From Solen grandis (lineage: Eukaryota; Mollusca; Bivalvia; Adapedonta; Solenidae), in NCBI GenBank assembly GCA_021229015.1, contig CM037792.1, positions 46,034,361 to 46,098,360 on the forward strand: a stretch of DNA of 64,000 nt, given 5' to 3'. This document shows positions 32,901 to 46,239 of the stretch, piece by piece. Below the pieces are notes generated by a model. It ran no database searches and was not told where the DNA came from. It saw only the letters and a list, made by a program, of their open reading frames with translations. The number at the start of each line of letters is the position of its first letter. The first letter of the stretch is position 1. The position numbers and the translations under genes are program-made.

Positions 32901-35900
32901 AAGTATTGTTAGTGGAATTCGAGACAAGATTATCAGTAGTGCACTAGGTTCGGTTTAGTAAATAGCTATAGAACATGCTCCTGAAGTGAAACAAAATTAA
33001 TGACAAATGATCTCTTGACACACTGGTGTGCAAACCAAATGCAGTGATATATTCCTCTATTTTCTATTACTCGGCAGATAGTGAGTACACTTACATGTAC
33101 AAAGTATAGTTGCATAGATTAACTTAATGTCATTTAAATCTAGAAGTACAGCGAGACATACAGAATATTTGTATTCCTAATACTTTATTACAGGAACTGT
33201 CAAGAAGTTGTGCACACTTACCTGTACTGGAACTCTATGACGGGGCAAGCATTGTGGAAGCCGATCACCTTGACTACGTCCCCAAATCTGTATCTATACA
33301 GTCCACCTGCATTGGTGATGACCAGCTCATAACACCGGCCTACTTCTACCTGAAACAGTCCGTACAATGACAAAAATTCAATTATTGATATTTATATTTT
33401 CTTGAAGGTACACGTGCAAACATTGTGGTCGGATTTTGCTCGGTATTTTGAACAGTCACGTAGTCCAGAATCTTTGATCATATTGTAGGGGACAAAATAA
33501 CCAATGTCTAACAATCGGTGAAGACAATGAATTGCAATAAAGATGTCGATTACACAAGTGATTATCACATGTTAAATGATATTATCTTTAGAGACTGACA
33601 GTTTATATTCAAACTATTTTTTTTCAAAGTTGTAAAATTTACGTTCAGCAGCAAAAAATGACTATGTACACAATTCAGTTCCGAAGACAGTTCCTTAACT
33701 TAGAAATTGGGGAAACAGGCTATAGACATAAAAGTAAAAATAAAGTTGAAGACTAACATTTTCCATGAACACAGTTTGGGGTTGATCCTCATCGGCATGC
33801 TCTACAGGAATCATCTCGAAGAAGATTTTGTATGGCACCAGCAGATAACGACTGGGCCTCTCCTGGGGCCAAATATTGATCCCCATCAGCCCTTCTGTGG
33901 CAGCGTACACGGGTGAGTAGATGGGCACACCAGAGCAATATACCTTCTCCAGCTTCTCACCATACAGTCGCATTGACCCTGAATCTACCGTCAGAATCAG
34001 GTTCAGCTCTGGCCAGATCCGTTTTGCTAGGCCAACAGTCCCTCCTGCAAAAGCAGCTCGGATTTCTTTAGCCCGTGTTGGATTAGGTCTCAAACACTTA
34101 TTAAGCTCCTCACGCACATCGTTGTCTATATGCAAATGAGCACCAACTGATCCGTTAGCAATATCCGTCACGAGCAGTTCCCACTGGGCCTCCAATGCTT
34201 TAAAAGCGGTATATATCAGAGTAGCAAAGTTTGCTTCAATTATGCCTAAATATTTCTCTTTTAGACCAAACAGAAGATGGATATATAAAGCTTCTTGTTC
34301 GGTTAAGACTGAAAACCCTGCCTTTGGTGTTGTATATAAGGATAGCATCCTTTTGGAATTCGCTGGCGTGGAAGAATTTGGCCCTACTGGTATCCCACAT
34401 TCTGAAGTCCTTGGTCTTGCTGTATACAGTAGTTTCAAATATTTCTGCGTTGAGTTTGTCCCTGGGAAAGCTTTAGTCATGCAAAAGTACAAAATACTGA
34501 ACCCGTGAAGGAAAAATGACGACAGCTGTTTCTTCACCAGTGGCAAACATGAGCTTCTGCCTGTTGTACCGGAAGTGACGCCAAATCGGACAGGAGGGCT
34601 GGCAGTCAGAACGTTCTTCTGTCCCCGCATCATACTGTGGATGTACGGCTCGTAGTGGGAGTATCTGGGGACAAGGGTTACATGTCATTTAAGATGTGTT
34701 TAGACACACTTATTAATGGTAATGAATAATTATTCAAGAACAAATAAAAACGTCCAAAACTATGTAATGAATGAAGGGGGAATTTCATTTTTCTACACAT
34801 CGCAAAAACAGCAAGAGATTAACATCAGAATAAATACCCACACCTTCACAAAAATGCATTAAGTGTTTCAGTGTTAAACGAAAAAGCAGCAAATAAATAC
34901 CATAGGCTGCTTAGATTTAAGTTGCATTGGGTTTTAGAGTGTTTATTATGATGCTAATGACGTCTCTTTAATAGTAACAATTAGTGTTCGATTTTACAGG
35001 GTATTGTCAAGAAGTGTGGTAGATAATGATCGACTTGTTGCTGTAAAGCTAAGACATTTCTCGTGCCAATTGTTATTCCATGGTGTATACTTACTCAATG
35101 GCTTTTTTTCTTAGCCAGCTTCATTTCTTATTATTTAAAATGCACCCTTTCGTCGTTATTGCGAAATAAGATATGAAAATTTACATTTTTCTGAAAGTCT
35201 GCAAAATTTTAAGATTAAAGATAAAAAAAATGATTCATTTTGTGAGAAAAAAAAATCCAGTAGGCCACAGACGTAAGCGGATACTACGCGTTATATTACA
35301 TCAATGATATCAAGAGAACACATCCTCTTTCTTTCAGATTTTGACATAAATGACATGGCTCATAATAATGTAAATGTCAAACGAATTTATGCAAATAATG
35401 TAAGGGAGACACAATGTCGGACTAGTTCTGTGTAGCAAAGATTGATATTTGATTGTGAGTGGGGGGACTTCATCCTCCAACATCTGATTATCTTGTAGGT
35501 TTGTTTTTCTTAACAGTACGGTTTAACCGGTGTCATAAAAAGTTCACTGTGATGAAAATGCAGAAATGCAAAATAATGGTCCAGTTCCATCTCATACTTT
35601 AGGATATTATCTCCTTAAGCATACCTTGCGTCTATATATAGTATATACCTTTATAAACATGATAGAATTTATAAGTTCACCCTGCATGTGAATCATTACC
35701 CTTCAATATATATAGTATCAAGTATCAATAGTCAAATACCGTGTAAGTGGATGCTGCCGGACGAAATCCTCTCGACTGGTAATTTTTGCAAAATCATACT
35801 TCTCTCCATATTCGGTACCGGCATTCTCTGTGATTTTGGTCATCAGTGTCGCGTGCTGGGCTTCCTGCACGTGCCGGGTGGCCACCTCCAGACGGCGCCG

Positions 35901-35963
35901 CATGAACCAGCCCACCCATCTCAGAATGACGAGCGTGATGTACTGAAGGAGGGCCCGAAACAT
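29951..35963 (-). CDS. GHDC: GH3 domain-containing protein (GHDC-like), 6 exons
   Basis: Exons in transcript order: 35963-35740, 34664-33758, 33349-33222, 31691-31549, 31248-31175 and 30208-29951. All junctions are GT/AG and phases match, giving 577 residues. The N-terminus ([20 protein letters not shown]) is a likely membrane anchor. The ATP-binding-type motif TSGTTG is at 105-110, YAATEG at 328-333 and YRFGD at 397-401, followed by [12 protein letters not shown] and a C-terminal FRLKGSIGP ... QYKTPRV. These are hallmarks of the GH3 fold (acyl-amido synthetase, ANL superfamily). The biochemical role of animal GHDC proteins is not established to my knowledge. The first ATG follows an acceptor (ctgcag at 35978-35983), so an upstream exon, coding or 5' UTR, is likely. 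Intron 3 holds a hAT-like MITE. Confidence 0.93.
31803..32256. mobile_element. hAT-like MITE with perfect 8-bp TSD
   Basis: A 454-bp insert starts TAGTGATTGG and ends CTCACCACTA. It is flanked by identical 8-bp repeats ccttaaac (31795-31802 and 32257-32264). The 8-bp duplication and (T/C)AGTG-type tips fit hAT elements. Subterminal gattaatca motifs occur near both ends. It has no coding capacity. It sits in intron 3 of the GHDC gene. Confidence 0.8.
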
Positions 35964-36359
35964 GGTGCAGGGCGGATCTGCAGTAATGATAGTACATATA
36001 TAATGATTTACTAAAGTAAACAGTGCGTACATTGTACCGTGAGTGGTGATACAGATAGTACAAGCAATGGGATAAAGATTTACATGCATTGTACATACCA
36101 AAAGAAATAGCAACCGATGGTAATAGTACAAACATTATGCATTTTGCAAAGTATCGTGGTTTGTATTAGAAAACGTGTAATTCTTTTGAACAGAATAAAT
36201 ATCACGTTGTATAACCATATCGGCAGTCTCTCTGCAGAAATCGCTATAACGGCAGGCTCTTTGCGTTCGTGCCGGTCACTCTCTGCCATAAACACTAACT
36301 CACTATAGGCAGAGGCGGGGGGGAGATCAATGATCAATTTTAACAGGTCAGTTGCTCAA

Positions 36360-36695
36360 TATTAAGTAATGCACGAATATATGAGTATATTTACTATGTA
36401 TATGAGTTAAAAATTTTAAATTATCAGCGACTGCGCTCCGAAACTCGGAAAAACATGGTACACTGTCTACAGGCTTTAAGCGAGTTATTGCTTTGATTAC
36501 GTCCTTCGACGTATTCATTTAGGTTTATTCTTCAAGAATATACCGATAAATTGGCCGATAATCATGCAAATTTCTTGATAACCCCCTACTTTTCGTTGGG
36601 GTTTTTTTTGTTATTTTTTTTTGTTTTTTGGTTTTTTTTGTGCACGGGAGGTCTCTCTGCACATCACCTTTTGAAGCACAGGAGGACCCTCTGCA
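36360..36695 (+). repeat. Interspersed repeat, copy 1
   Basis: Contains 'tatatttactatgtatatg', 'ctgtctacaggctttaagcg', 'gctttgattacgtcc', 'ataaccccctacttttcg' and 'tgcacgggaggtct'. A second copy lies inverted at 48708-49022. No coding frame. Type unknown. Confidence 0.7.
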
Positions 36696-37312
36696 TTTGC
36701 CAACAATTGTATTTTTAAAACGTATTGCTAGTGTATTTTGTATTTTATGTAAATTAACATTTCCAAGCTTCTTGCCCTTCGTTTTTTACCCAAAAAACAT
36801 CGTTCAGTCTCTCTTATGCAAGGAGCAGGATAGCGTGTCAGATTTGTGGTGAAAATTACACACTCGATTGGTAGAAACACTATGTGGTTGCAAATAGCCT
36901 TGAAATGTAAGTGTTTCTTCCTCGCATGTATATTGTTCATACTGACTTATGTAACATACCAAACTTGTAAAACCCGTCCACATATAATATAAACAGCAAC
37001 ATAATATTGCTGCATATACATTTATACTCTTAAGGCTTTAGACTTTATTGAATCACTCAGCACATACAATGTGATATGAGGTAACACCAATGTTAACACA
37101 ATAACAAGATAATGTAAGGAATCAGGCAGTGAGCAGATGGGTCAAAATTATAGAATTCAAAATTTAAAGAAAAAAACACACACACACACAAACATTCGCT
37201 AGTACGCACACATCCAGACAGACACAGAGAAAATTCCCGATAAGTCACAAAAAATATTACGAGAATATTTAGATTTCAAAAGCAAATAATGGAAGTGTGT
37301 AACAATACAAAG

Positions 37313-38505
37313 CTAAGAATTTGCCGATGAAGAGCGTGTGTAATTAAGTACAAATTGGATAAATTTGCTTAGGTTCAAAAGCTTTTTATAACTATTCGTG
37401 TTCATTATATATTCAAAGCTAACTATATTTCGTTGCCTTATTTTAGGTAGATATTTCCGTCTAGCGACATTAAAATAACTTCAGGTAAGAAAGTAGTGGA
37501 ACTCATCCCCAACTTCTCTCGAATCACAAAGATTACACTTTCTTAAATCTCTATCAATTCCGAGCCATCTCCCTTTTTCAACTGGAAGATGAGTATTATT
37601 CAATCGAAAATTTATAACATGTTTAGCTAAAGAGGTTGGTAATGATAATAAGTACTTTTCTAAACAAAATTCAGTTTTATATAAACGATAATTTAGGCAT
37701 TTAGACGATTGGAATATATCACTTTTCCATTTTTGTATAAATTGACATTTCAAACATTCTTCAATCGTTCTTAAGATTTGATTTAGACTCTGAATAATAC
37801 TGATTAAGCCATATATAACTACGTGCTTGAATCATACTTTTGTTTTCAGAAAGAATAACTCCTAAAAAAAAAGAAAATTCTTACCATTTCAAACTTACGC
37901 TCATCAATAACATTTTTCCTATCTTTTATGTTTTCCCGCCAAAAACCAAAATTTTAGTTTTATCTTTATTAATATCAAGTTTCCAATATGAACAGTATTG
38001 CATGAAAGATTTCATTATTGATTTCAAATCAGTTTCGCTCTTTGCAAAAACAACCGTATCATCAACATAGAGCAACACTATTAATCTAAGGTACATTTCA
38101 ACATTTCCATAGTTTAATGGAATGCCCGTGTGATTATTGTTCAGAAGGAAATTTTCCAGATCATTTAATTATAGAGAAAAAAAGTATCGGGGAGAGGTTC
38201 TCTCCCTGTCTCAAGCCTTGATTACAAAGAAAAAAGTCAGAAAATTGATTATTAATTGATAAACATGATTTAATACCGCTATACATATTTCTAATACAAT
38301 TAAGAATCTTTCCATCAATTTTATAGCACAGCAATTTAGACCACAAAGCGGTACTCCAAACTGAGTCGAAGGCTTTTTTAAAATCCACGAAAACACAGTA
38401 GAGTTATTTCTTTTTAGTTTTCAAAATGTCAGACAAAATATGAAGTACAAATATGTTATCTATAGTAGAATGATTTTTTCGAAAGCCAGACTGGTTTTGA
38501 TTAAT
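37313..38505 (-). pseudogene. Old LINE ORF2, 3' half: RT core to C-terminus
   Basis: Continues the RT broken at the insertion site. In order it reads NQSGFRKNHSTIDNIF (near 38500), an in-frame stop after KTKKK, VDFKKAFDSVW (motif A), GLRQGENLSPILF (motif B), LLYVDDTVVFAKSE (catalytic YVDD, near 38060) and KTKILVFGGK. It ends with the zinc-knuckle-like CNLCDSREVGDEFHYFLT (near 37500) and a tail with stops. GLRQGENLSP is typical of I-type invertebrate LINEs by my recollection. It is related to the fragment at 7458-9076. Confidence 0.88.
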
Positions 38506-38549
38506 GAGATTGTTAGATTGCGAAAGCAACTATCATGAGGATGCGAAAG

Positions 38550-38794
38550 CAACTATCATGAGGAAAAGGAAAGAGATGAGAAGTGATGATCACAAGATCA
38601 GTGATGATGTGACAAAACTGAACACGGGACTCATTAACAGGCTGATGCAACATGACGAGATATCCAGTGCATGGTTTTTTAATGGTTCGATATATGGACA
38701 GACGGTAAGAGGTGAGAGAGTGAAGTTTGACATTTTTGACAATTTTCAGGAGGTGATTGCAGCGCATCGACAAAGAGTCCAACGCAGAGCTTAA
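38550..38794 (+). pseudogene. Young LINE ORF1 remnant
   Basis: About 80 codons at the 5' end of the element contain TKLNTGLINRLM, SAWFFNGSIYGQTVRGERVK and FDIFDNFQEVI, then a stop. The 'W..NG.I...T..GE...F' pattern recalls the C-terminal part of ORF1 proteins from Tx1-like L1 elements. The N-terminal region is missing, so this copy is 5'-truncated within ORF1 or badly decayed. Confidence 0.5.
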
Positions 38795-38850
38795 TGTACC
38801 CGCTTATCAGAGCGTGTATTGATGTTTCAGACATATATGTATATCCCATA

Positions 38851-38885
<35 letters not shown>

Positions 38886-39320
38886 ATGTTTGTTGTACAT
38901 ACGTCAGTATTGTAGTATATATTATGTTTTTGAGTATATGATTAGTATACAGGTACCAGTTTTGCATAACTATATGTGGGAGAGAGGGGAGCGAGGAAAT
39001 AGATATATGAATGTAACTTGATACACTGATGAATATACAATAACTGTTTATTCACTGCAGTTAGAGAGGTACCAAGTACAATATATAGGATTAAGAATAT
39101 TTCACTACTTTTGTAACACTTATCCTTTATAAACTGATGTCTTTTTCATGCATATATATGTTTATTCACATGTTTAGATTGATTACATATATGAAATACT
39201 GTCAATTTGATTCATGCCATTGTTTCTTATGTGAGTGTCATATTAACAAAGATCTTAAAAATACTATATCTTTTAGGGTAAATAGTTATACATGTATATT
39301 GAAAAACACTTTTTATTATT

Positions 39321-42300
39321 ATGGATAACTTAAAAATATTATCATATAATTGTAGAGGTTTACGGAACCTATCAAAAAGAATTGATGTTTTTAATTTCAT
39401 CAAAGAAAAAAAAGCTGAAATTGTGTGTTTACAAGAAACACATTTTGTTAAAGATATGGAGAAAATTATATATACAGAGTGGGATGGAAAATGTTTTTAT
39501 AGTCATGGAAAGTCTAATTCTAAAGGAGTTGCCATTTTATTTAAAAGGAATCTTGATATGGAAGTGTTAAACATTAGAAAAGACAATGATGGAAGTTTTC
39601 TTATTCTTGAACTTGGATTTAATAACACAAAACTTATTCTTATAAATATTTATGCACCAAATATTGATAATCCAGACTTTTTTACAAATATTTTTTTGAT
39701 TCTTTAGAATCAAATACGAAATGTATTTTATGTGGAGATTTTAACTTAGTTTTGAATCCATCTATTGATTATAAAAATTATAAATATATAAACCACAATG
39801 CCAATGCAAGAAAACGATTATTATCCTTTATTGATGAAAAACATTTAGTGGATCCATTCAGAGAATTACATGGTGATAAACAAAAATATAGTTGGAGGAG
39901 GTTAACTCCCTTACAACACGGTCGTCTGGATTTTTTTCTTATTACAAATAACATCCTTAACTTTGTTAGAAATTGTGATATTGATATGTCATACAAATCA
40001 GACCACTCAATTGTTTTTCTAGAGCTTTGTTTTTCAAATATTAAACATGGTAAAGGTTTATGGAAATTCAATAACTCTTTACTAAATGACATTGAATATC
40101 TTAATTGTATTAATAAGAAAATTGACGAAATCATTCAACAATATTGTATACCGATCTATGATATGAATAATGTTTTGAAAATGGATAAATCTAGCATTCA
40201 ATTTGTAATAAATGATGAATTGTTTTTAGAGACACTATTAATGGAAATTCGTGGCAAAACCATATCATATTCAAGTTTTAAATCCAACAAGAATAAAAAA
40301 GACGAAGAAAAGTTAATAAATGAGATATCAAAAATTGAGACATGTTTAAATGAAGGAAATAAAGACAGATTAGTACTATTACAAAATAAACTTCATGAAA
40401 TTAGAAACAATAAAGTTAGAGGACACATTATTAGGTCAAAATCGCAATGGATAGAAAATGGTGAAAAAAACACTAAGTACTTTTGTTCTCTAGAAAAACA
40501 ATTTAATCTAAGCAAAAATATCCCTTTTTTAGAAATAAATGATGGCTCTTCATATTTGACCAAAACAAAATTTTACAAGCAACGCAATTACTACAAAATT
40601 TATATAGTGCACAAAAACATATGACAATTTTGATCTAGATGATGAACTGTATAATATTGAAATACCAAAATTGAGTGATGATCAATCATTAGAATTAGAA
40701 GGGCCTTTAACATATAATGAAATAACCTTTGCTTTAAAGAATATGAAAAATGATAAAAGTCCAGGGTGTGATGGTTTTACTTCAAATTTTTTTAAGGTCT
40801 TCTGGGGCAAATTAGGATATTTTGTCTACAGAGCTATAAATTATGCATTCATATCTAATAGGTTTTCTAGGAATATTAAAATGGGATATATTACTTGTAT
40901 ACCAAAAGATAATAAGCCAAAGCAGTTTTTAAAAAACTGGAGGCCAATCACACTTTTAAATGTCATTTACAAGATTGCTTCAAGCGGTATAGCTAATAGA
41001 TAAAGAAAGTTCTTGATCTTATCATTTCCAAAGATCAAACTGGTTTTATTAAAGGTCGATATATTGGTGAAAACACTAGATTATTATATGATATAATGAA
41101 TTATACTGAAACTCATAAGATACCTGGATTACTCATGTTAATAGATTTTGAAAAAGCATTTGATTCAATATCGTTTAAATTTATTGAAAAAACTCTAGAT
41201 TTATTTAACTTTGGAAACAGCTTCAAGAAATGGATATCATTACTTCTTAAAAACACCGAGGTATGTATACAATTAAATGGTTTTTTATCTGAATTCTTTA
41301 AGATCGGTCGCGGCTGTAGACAGGGGGATCCCATATCAGCATATCTTTTTATTCTTTGTGCGGAAATTTTGGCAATAAAAATAAGGAACTCAAAAGATAT
41401 AAAGGGCATTAAAATCCATGGAGATGAATACAAGTTATCACAATTTGCTGATGATACTTATTTATTACTCGATGGTTCGGAAAATTCGTTAAATCATACA
41501 TTGACATTATTACATAGATTTTCAATCATTTCAGGTTTAAGTATGAATTATGATAAGACAAAAATTGTTTGGATTGGTTCTTTAAAATATAGTACTCGTT
41601 CTATTAAAAAAAATGGAAATATCATGGGGAGAAACACAATTCAAATTGGCATAAATTTTGATGTTGACCTTGACAAAATGATAGAACTGAATTATAATAA
41701 AAAAATGATTAATATGAAAAAAGTAATATCACACTGGAAAAAAAGAAAGCTAACACCCATGGGAAAAATCACTGTCGTAAAAACTTTTCTATTACCGTTA
41801 TTAACACACTTATTTATAAGTCTTCCATCCCCAAATAAAAATATTATAAAAGAAATTAATAATCTTTTCTATGACTTTGTTTGGGATGGAAAACCTAGAA
41901 TAAAAAATACTGTTCTTATAAAAAATTATAAAGAAGGTGGACTGAAAATGATTGATTTACACAGCTACATTTATAGTCTTAAAATAAAATGGTTAAAAAA
42001 TTATATAAGTAATAATGAAGGTAAATGTTATAGATTATTAATATAATAAATTTTTTTAATTAAAAAATGATGCTTATGTATATTATATTGATAAGCTTGA
42101 TATTAGTAAGATAAGTCAAGTGTTACATATGCCATTATTTTATAATCACAACTTTTTAATAAATAAAGATTATATCTTTATGCCTACTTTGTATAATAAT
42201 GGAATTAGATATATTAAAGATATTTTAGATAGACATGGAAACTTCAAGAATATAGACATTTTAGAAAGAGAAATAGGACAGAAGATAAATTTTTTAGAAT

Positions 42301-42944
42301 ATAAAAAACTAGAAAAAAAAAATTCAAATATAAAATCCATCAATTTCTTGTTACCTGTTCCCATTTATAATCAAAAAAATGCAAACAAAATCATATATAA
42401 TACATTTATTAAAAATAAAGAAGTTCCAACTATCAAATGGATATCATTATATGAACATATCAATTTAAATTGGGAAAACATTTATGGTGACGTATTTAAA
42501 TATACTAGAAATACTTACATTCAATGGCTTCAAACAAGAATAGTACACAGAATATTACCAACAAATTCCTTATTATTCAAAATAAAATTGTTCAAACTAG
42601 TTTATACCTTTTGTGAAGAAAATGTTGAAAGTTTATCCCATTTGTTTTGGTCTTGTTATAAAATAAAACCAATGATTACATTAAAATTGTATTAGATAAA
42701 AGAAATGTAAGATGTGTTATAGAAGAACATAAAGTTGTATTGGGTTTCTGTGAAAAAGAATATAAATTTTTTATTTCTTGAATTTAAAAGATATATATTT
42801 TTGTGTAGATTAAAAAATATACTACCAACAATTGTAGGATTCAGGGAGATAGTAAAATTAGATTGGGAAATTTATAAAAAATCAAATATCACTGAAACTG
42901 AAAAATCAAATTGGAAACTTGTAAAAAGTATAGTTGAAAATTGA
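39321..42944 (+). pseudogene. Young LINE ORF2: endonuclease + reverse transcriptase
   Basis: Starts MDNLKILSYNCRGLRN, the usual APE-endonuclease opening. CLQETH (catalytic Glu), NIYAPN, CGDFNLV, GRLDFFL and SDHSIVFLEL follow. The RT has KSPGCDGF, NWRPITLLN, LIDFEKAFDS (motif A), GCRQGDPISAYLF (motif B) and QFADDTYLLL (FADD, near 41450). The C-terminal part has WLQTRIVHRILPTN and HLFWSC. Frame breaks occur near 39695, 40565, 41003, 42045 and 42690. Full-length ORF2 would be about 1200 residues. Confidence 0.92.
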
Positions 42945-43324
42945 AGATTTAATATATATTTAAAATCAAGATAAGGATTTGTATTTTATTGAATGTGAAT
43001 TATGAAACTTTTAATGTTAATCACATGTGAAGAACAATTTACTTTTAGTTTTTTTTCTTTTTTCATTATTATTAATTTTGTTTGTATTTTTCAACCCATA
43101 AAAAAAATAAAGTGCCTATATGGTTAAATTTAATACAAAGTAAAATATAATGTTTATTTTTTTCTCTGTATAATTCTTTTATAATGATTGAAAGTTATGT
43201 TGCATTGTACGGTCAACTGAGGATGGCTCCCCGACCTCTGTTCACCTATTACGGGGAAAATAAATGGGGATACCCATATGGGGCCTCAAAAAAAAAAAAA
43301 AAAAAAAAAAGAGATTGTTAGATT

Positions 43325-45060
43325 CTAGAAAAGATGTCAATCTATCGTTCAACACAGAGGTAAAAAGTTTGCTCATACAGCTTAAAATGGTAATAGGTCG
43401 ATAATTTTCCGGTTCTTCAATATTACCTTTATTTTTGTAAATAGGAATAATGTAACCCGAAAGCCAAGAATTTGGGATACATCCTGTACAAAGGATTTTA
43501 TTAAACAACATATGAAGTGTCGGCAATAAAACACTCCTGGAATTAATTATATATTCATTTAAAATTTTATCAAGCCCCTTTGTTTTATTCAACTTTAACT
43601 TATTAATAGCTTTCGTAATCTCGTTGAATGTTATTTCGTGCATCTTTTGGAAAATCAGGTATATATTCACAATCACCTGTATCATTCCTCTCGTTCATGT
43701 ATTTAAAGTAGTCAAGGAATGACTCAAGATTTAAATTCGCATTTTGTTTAGTCTTATTTAGACTGTTGATATATTTCCAGTAATCGCGCGGATTTTTAGA
43801 TTTCATGGTTCTAATTTTATTTCTAAAATTAGTTTATATTTTAAAATACATTTGTTTAAATCTTTTTATATGATTTACTTGCATTTATCATATCATGTTT
43901 ATTTTGATCATTTTTATGTATATTGTATCTTTTTTGCAACTGTGATAATCGTTTCTTGCATTTTTGCATTCATTATCGAACCATTCTTTGTCTTGATTTT
44001 GTTTTCTCTTTCTAGATTTTGGTATAAATGTACCAAAAGTACTTTTAGCTGAATCTGTCAACAAAATTTCTATTCGTTTGACTATATTATCAATATCATT
44101 ATTTTCATTATCAGACAGCATTTCATTTATTGCATTGAGTGAGTCAGCATCTATGTTAAGGATAAAATCATTACGCATTGAGTCGTCCCAACGCTTTATT
44201 TCTTCCTTAACTTCAGTGCGTGTGCTATTTTTACTATAAGCAACATCTAACAGGAGTTCGTATTGTAAAGGGGAGTGAATATCCGGAAAAAAAGGGAGAA
44301 AACTCATGTACTGAAAAATGCTTAACAAGATCAAGAGATTGTGGTGATGCTATTACATAATCTACGACAGACATATTTTTACATGTAAAACAACCCATTT
44401 TATTAACAAATGATCTACCATTGAGTATTATTAAATCATTTTTCTTACAAAATTCAACCAATATTTTACCAGATTTATTTGATACTGAATCCTTTGAACA
44501 ATGTTGAATATTCATATTTTGTCTGCGTAATGTGTGTTACATATCGTAGTCAAAAATAATATCACTCTGAACGTCTAGAAAATCATATATACTATTGTCT
44601 ATTTCTATAATTTCATTAAGAGAGGCAGTCCTGGCGTTTATGTCACCCATGAGGAAAATAAATTTACATTCAGAATTCAATTTCTAAATAAAATTGATCT
44701 AATATCATTTGTGAAAAATATTTTGAGTTTTCAGGGGGGACATAAACTGCTCCAAAATAAACATCTTCATCAATACTAAAAATAGAATTTCATACCTTAA
44801 ACCATTGGATATATTCACATTCAGACGATATAGTAGTAAAATATGTACTTAGATCATTGTGTATAAACGTTGCAATGCCACCAGAACGTCTATCGGTTTA
44901 TTTGGCTACGATTTTTATAAAAAAACGTGTAATTATCAAAATTTTTACAATATCCAAGTCATCAAGATGTGTCTCAAGGCAACAGAATATATCATGCTTG
45001 GAAACAAAGTCTACAAATTCGGGTATTTTCACTATAGACTTCAAACCACACACAGTCGTA
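43325..45060 (-). pseudogene. Old LINE ORF2, 5' half: endonuclease and RT N-terminus
   Basis: On the minus strand it reads VCGLKSIVKIPEFVDFV, CLETHLDDLDIVK (catalytic Glu, near 44970), DVYFGAVYVPPEN, MGCFTC, VVDYVIASPQSLDLV and a SDIHSPL-type histidine motif (near 44270). The N-terminal RT follows: KLNKTKGLDKILNEYI, IIPIYKNKGNIEEPENYRPI and FTSVLNDRLTSFLESNN. It then reaches the insertion point of the younger LINE. Several frames are used, so it is inactive. Confidence 0.88.
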
Positions 45061-45125
45061 CAGGATATGAAAAGTTTATTGTTTTGTTGCTGTGCATCAC
45101 GGCAATCCTAGCGGCGGAAGTGAGG

Positions 45126-46168
45126 TCACCCGCCCTGGTTACGGAAACTGGAAAGTGCACTGATCATCTGACCGTTTTTGCTCACTACGTCACCGTTGTC
45201 ATTGACACTTATGACGTCACCATCAACAAACGGTTTATCTTTAACAAGAGCTGCTTTCTTCTTGTTTTGTTTGGCATGACGGAGATGAGGGTATATTTTT
45301 TTTCTCCGCTGTTCAATTTCATCTGGGAACTGTTCGTTTATTCCAAACGTGTGCCTTTCAATAAATAACCGGATTTCCTGACCACTTGAAGAAAGTAAAT
45401 TTAGCAATGATGGGTGGTGGACGAGTATCTCGAGATTTGGTGTGATCACCATGGGCCCTGCGAAATGCACGATGGACTCTTTCAAACCGGATGTTCTCAA
45501 TCTTAAGCTTTTCCAGGAGGAACTCTGTGAGTACTTTCTCGGTATCTTCAAAGTTGCGGCCATTAACGGACTCGAACTTTTCGGAAATATTTGTGAACAC
45601 AAGGTTGTCGCGCATGCCACGGCTCTTGCAGTCAAGTAATTCTTCCTTAAACTCTGCATTTGATTTTCTCATGTCATATAGTAAATCACGTAATTCATCA
45701 TTTTCACGTTTAATATTGCTCATGCACTTTTCAACTGATTTAACATGATCGGTCTCTTTCTTCAGATCATTTCCAATGACATCATATTTCTCGCTCATAA
45801 AAGCAAATGAATGACTAAGTTCAGCAGTGGTATTTTCAGTTCGGGTCAATCTATTTTCAATGTAGACCATTTTGGCTGTCATCAGCGTAACAGAATTTTC
45901 AATAGCGTCAAGTTTATCTAGTTTCTCAAGTTTATCAAACCCTTTTTCAATGGAAAGCAATTTTGCCATCATCGCGTCAAACCCAGACTGTGTCACACTC
46001 ACATCACCGCCGGATTGCCAAGCAGCCCGATAAACGCGACCGCTGTCGAGGTCAAGATGAGAGTTCACCATCCACCGACGAGTCCGAGCAAAGCATAGAG
46101 CGACGACGTTTTGCGACATTTCTATCGAAGGTCTTGGGTGTAGATGCAGTGACACCCGAGTCAGTCAT
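45126..46168 (-). pseudogene. Old LINE ORF1 (coiled coil + RRM-like)
   Basis: Starts ATG at 46168 (MTDSGVTASTPKTFDRNVAK), with a frameshift near 46050. It has a long heptad-like region (AMMAKLLSIEKGFDKLEKLD ... ENDELRDLLYDMRKS), then SRGMRDNLVFTNI, which resembles the RRM start of L1-type ORF1 proteins, then KLKIENIRFERVHR. A second frameshift lies near 45370. It ends in a basic C-terminal domain (DEIEQRRKKIYPHLRHAKQN). Such proteins bind the element's RNA as trimers. Confidence 0.85.
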
Positions 46169-46239
46169 TTTCACTTGTATGTTTCAATTCAAGTCACTCA
46201 AATTCAATTTAATGAAAATATCTTGGAACTTTTAGGGAT

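Larger units (their letters stand above)
38520..43310 (+). mobile_element. Younger LINE (L1/Tx1-like), 4791 bp, poly(A)
   Basis: Inserted into the older LINE and flanked by perfect 14-bp repeats gagattgttagatt (38506-38519 and 43311-43324). It ends in 23 A (43288-43310). The 5' end carries two 22-bp copies of 'gcgaaagcaactatcatgag'+ga with a 23-bp period. Next come an ORF1 remnant (to 38794), a (CT)n tract (38851-38882) and ORF2 (39321-42944). At least five frameshifts or stops show that it is inactive. The L1/Tx1 clade call rests on RT motifs and is inference. Confidence 0.93.
37313..46168 (-). mobile_element. Old LINE, split by a younger LINE
   Basis: Minus-strand non-LTR retrotransposon: ORF1 at 46168-45126, then endonuclease and reverse transcriptase down to a stop at 37313. 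It is interrupted by the 38520-43310 LINE. Removing that insert and one copy of the 14-bp target-site duplication leaves about 4.05 kb. Multiple stops and frameshifts make it non-functional. The 5' UTR and 3' UTR/tail were not delimited. Confidence 0.9.

Noticed and set aside
45358..46155. 265-codon ORF as a host coiled-coil gene
   Set aside because: Its SRGMRDNLVF motif and position directly upstream of LINE endonuclease sequence show that it is LINE ORF1.
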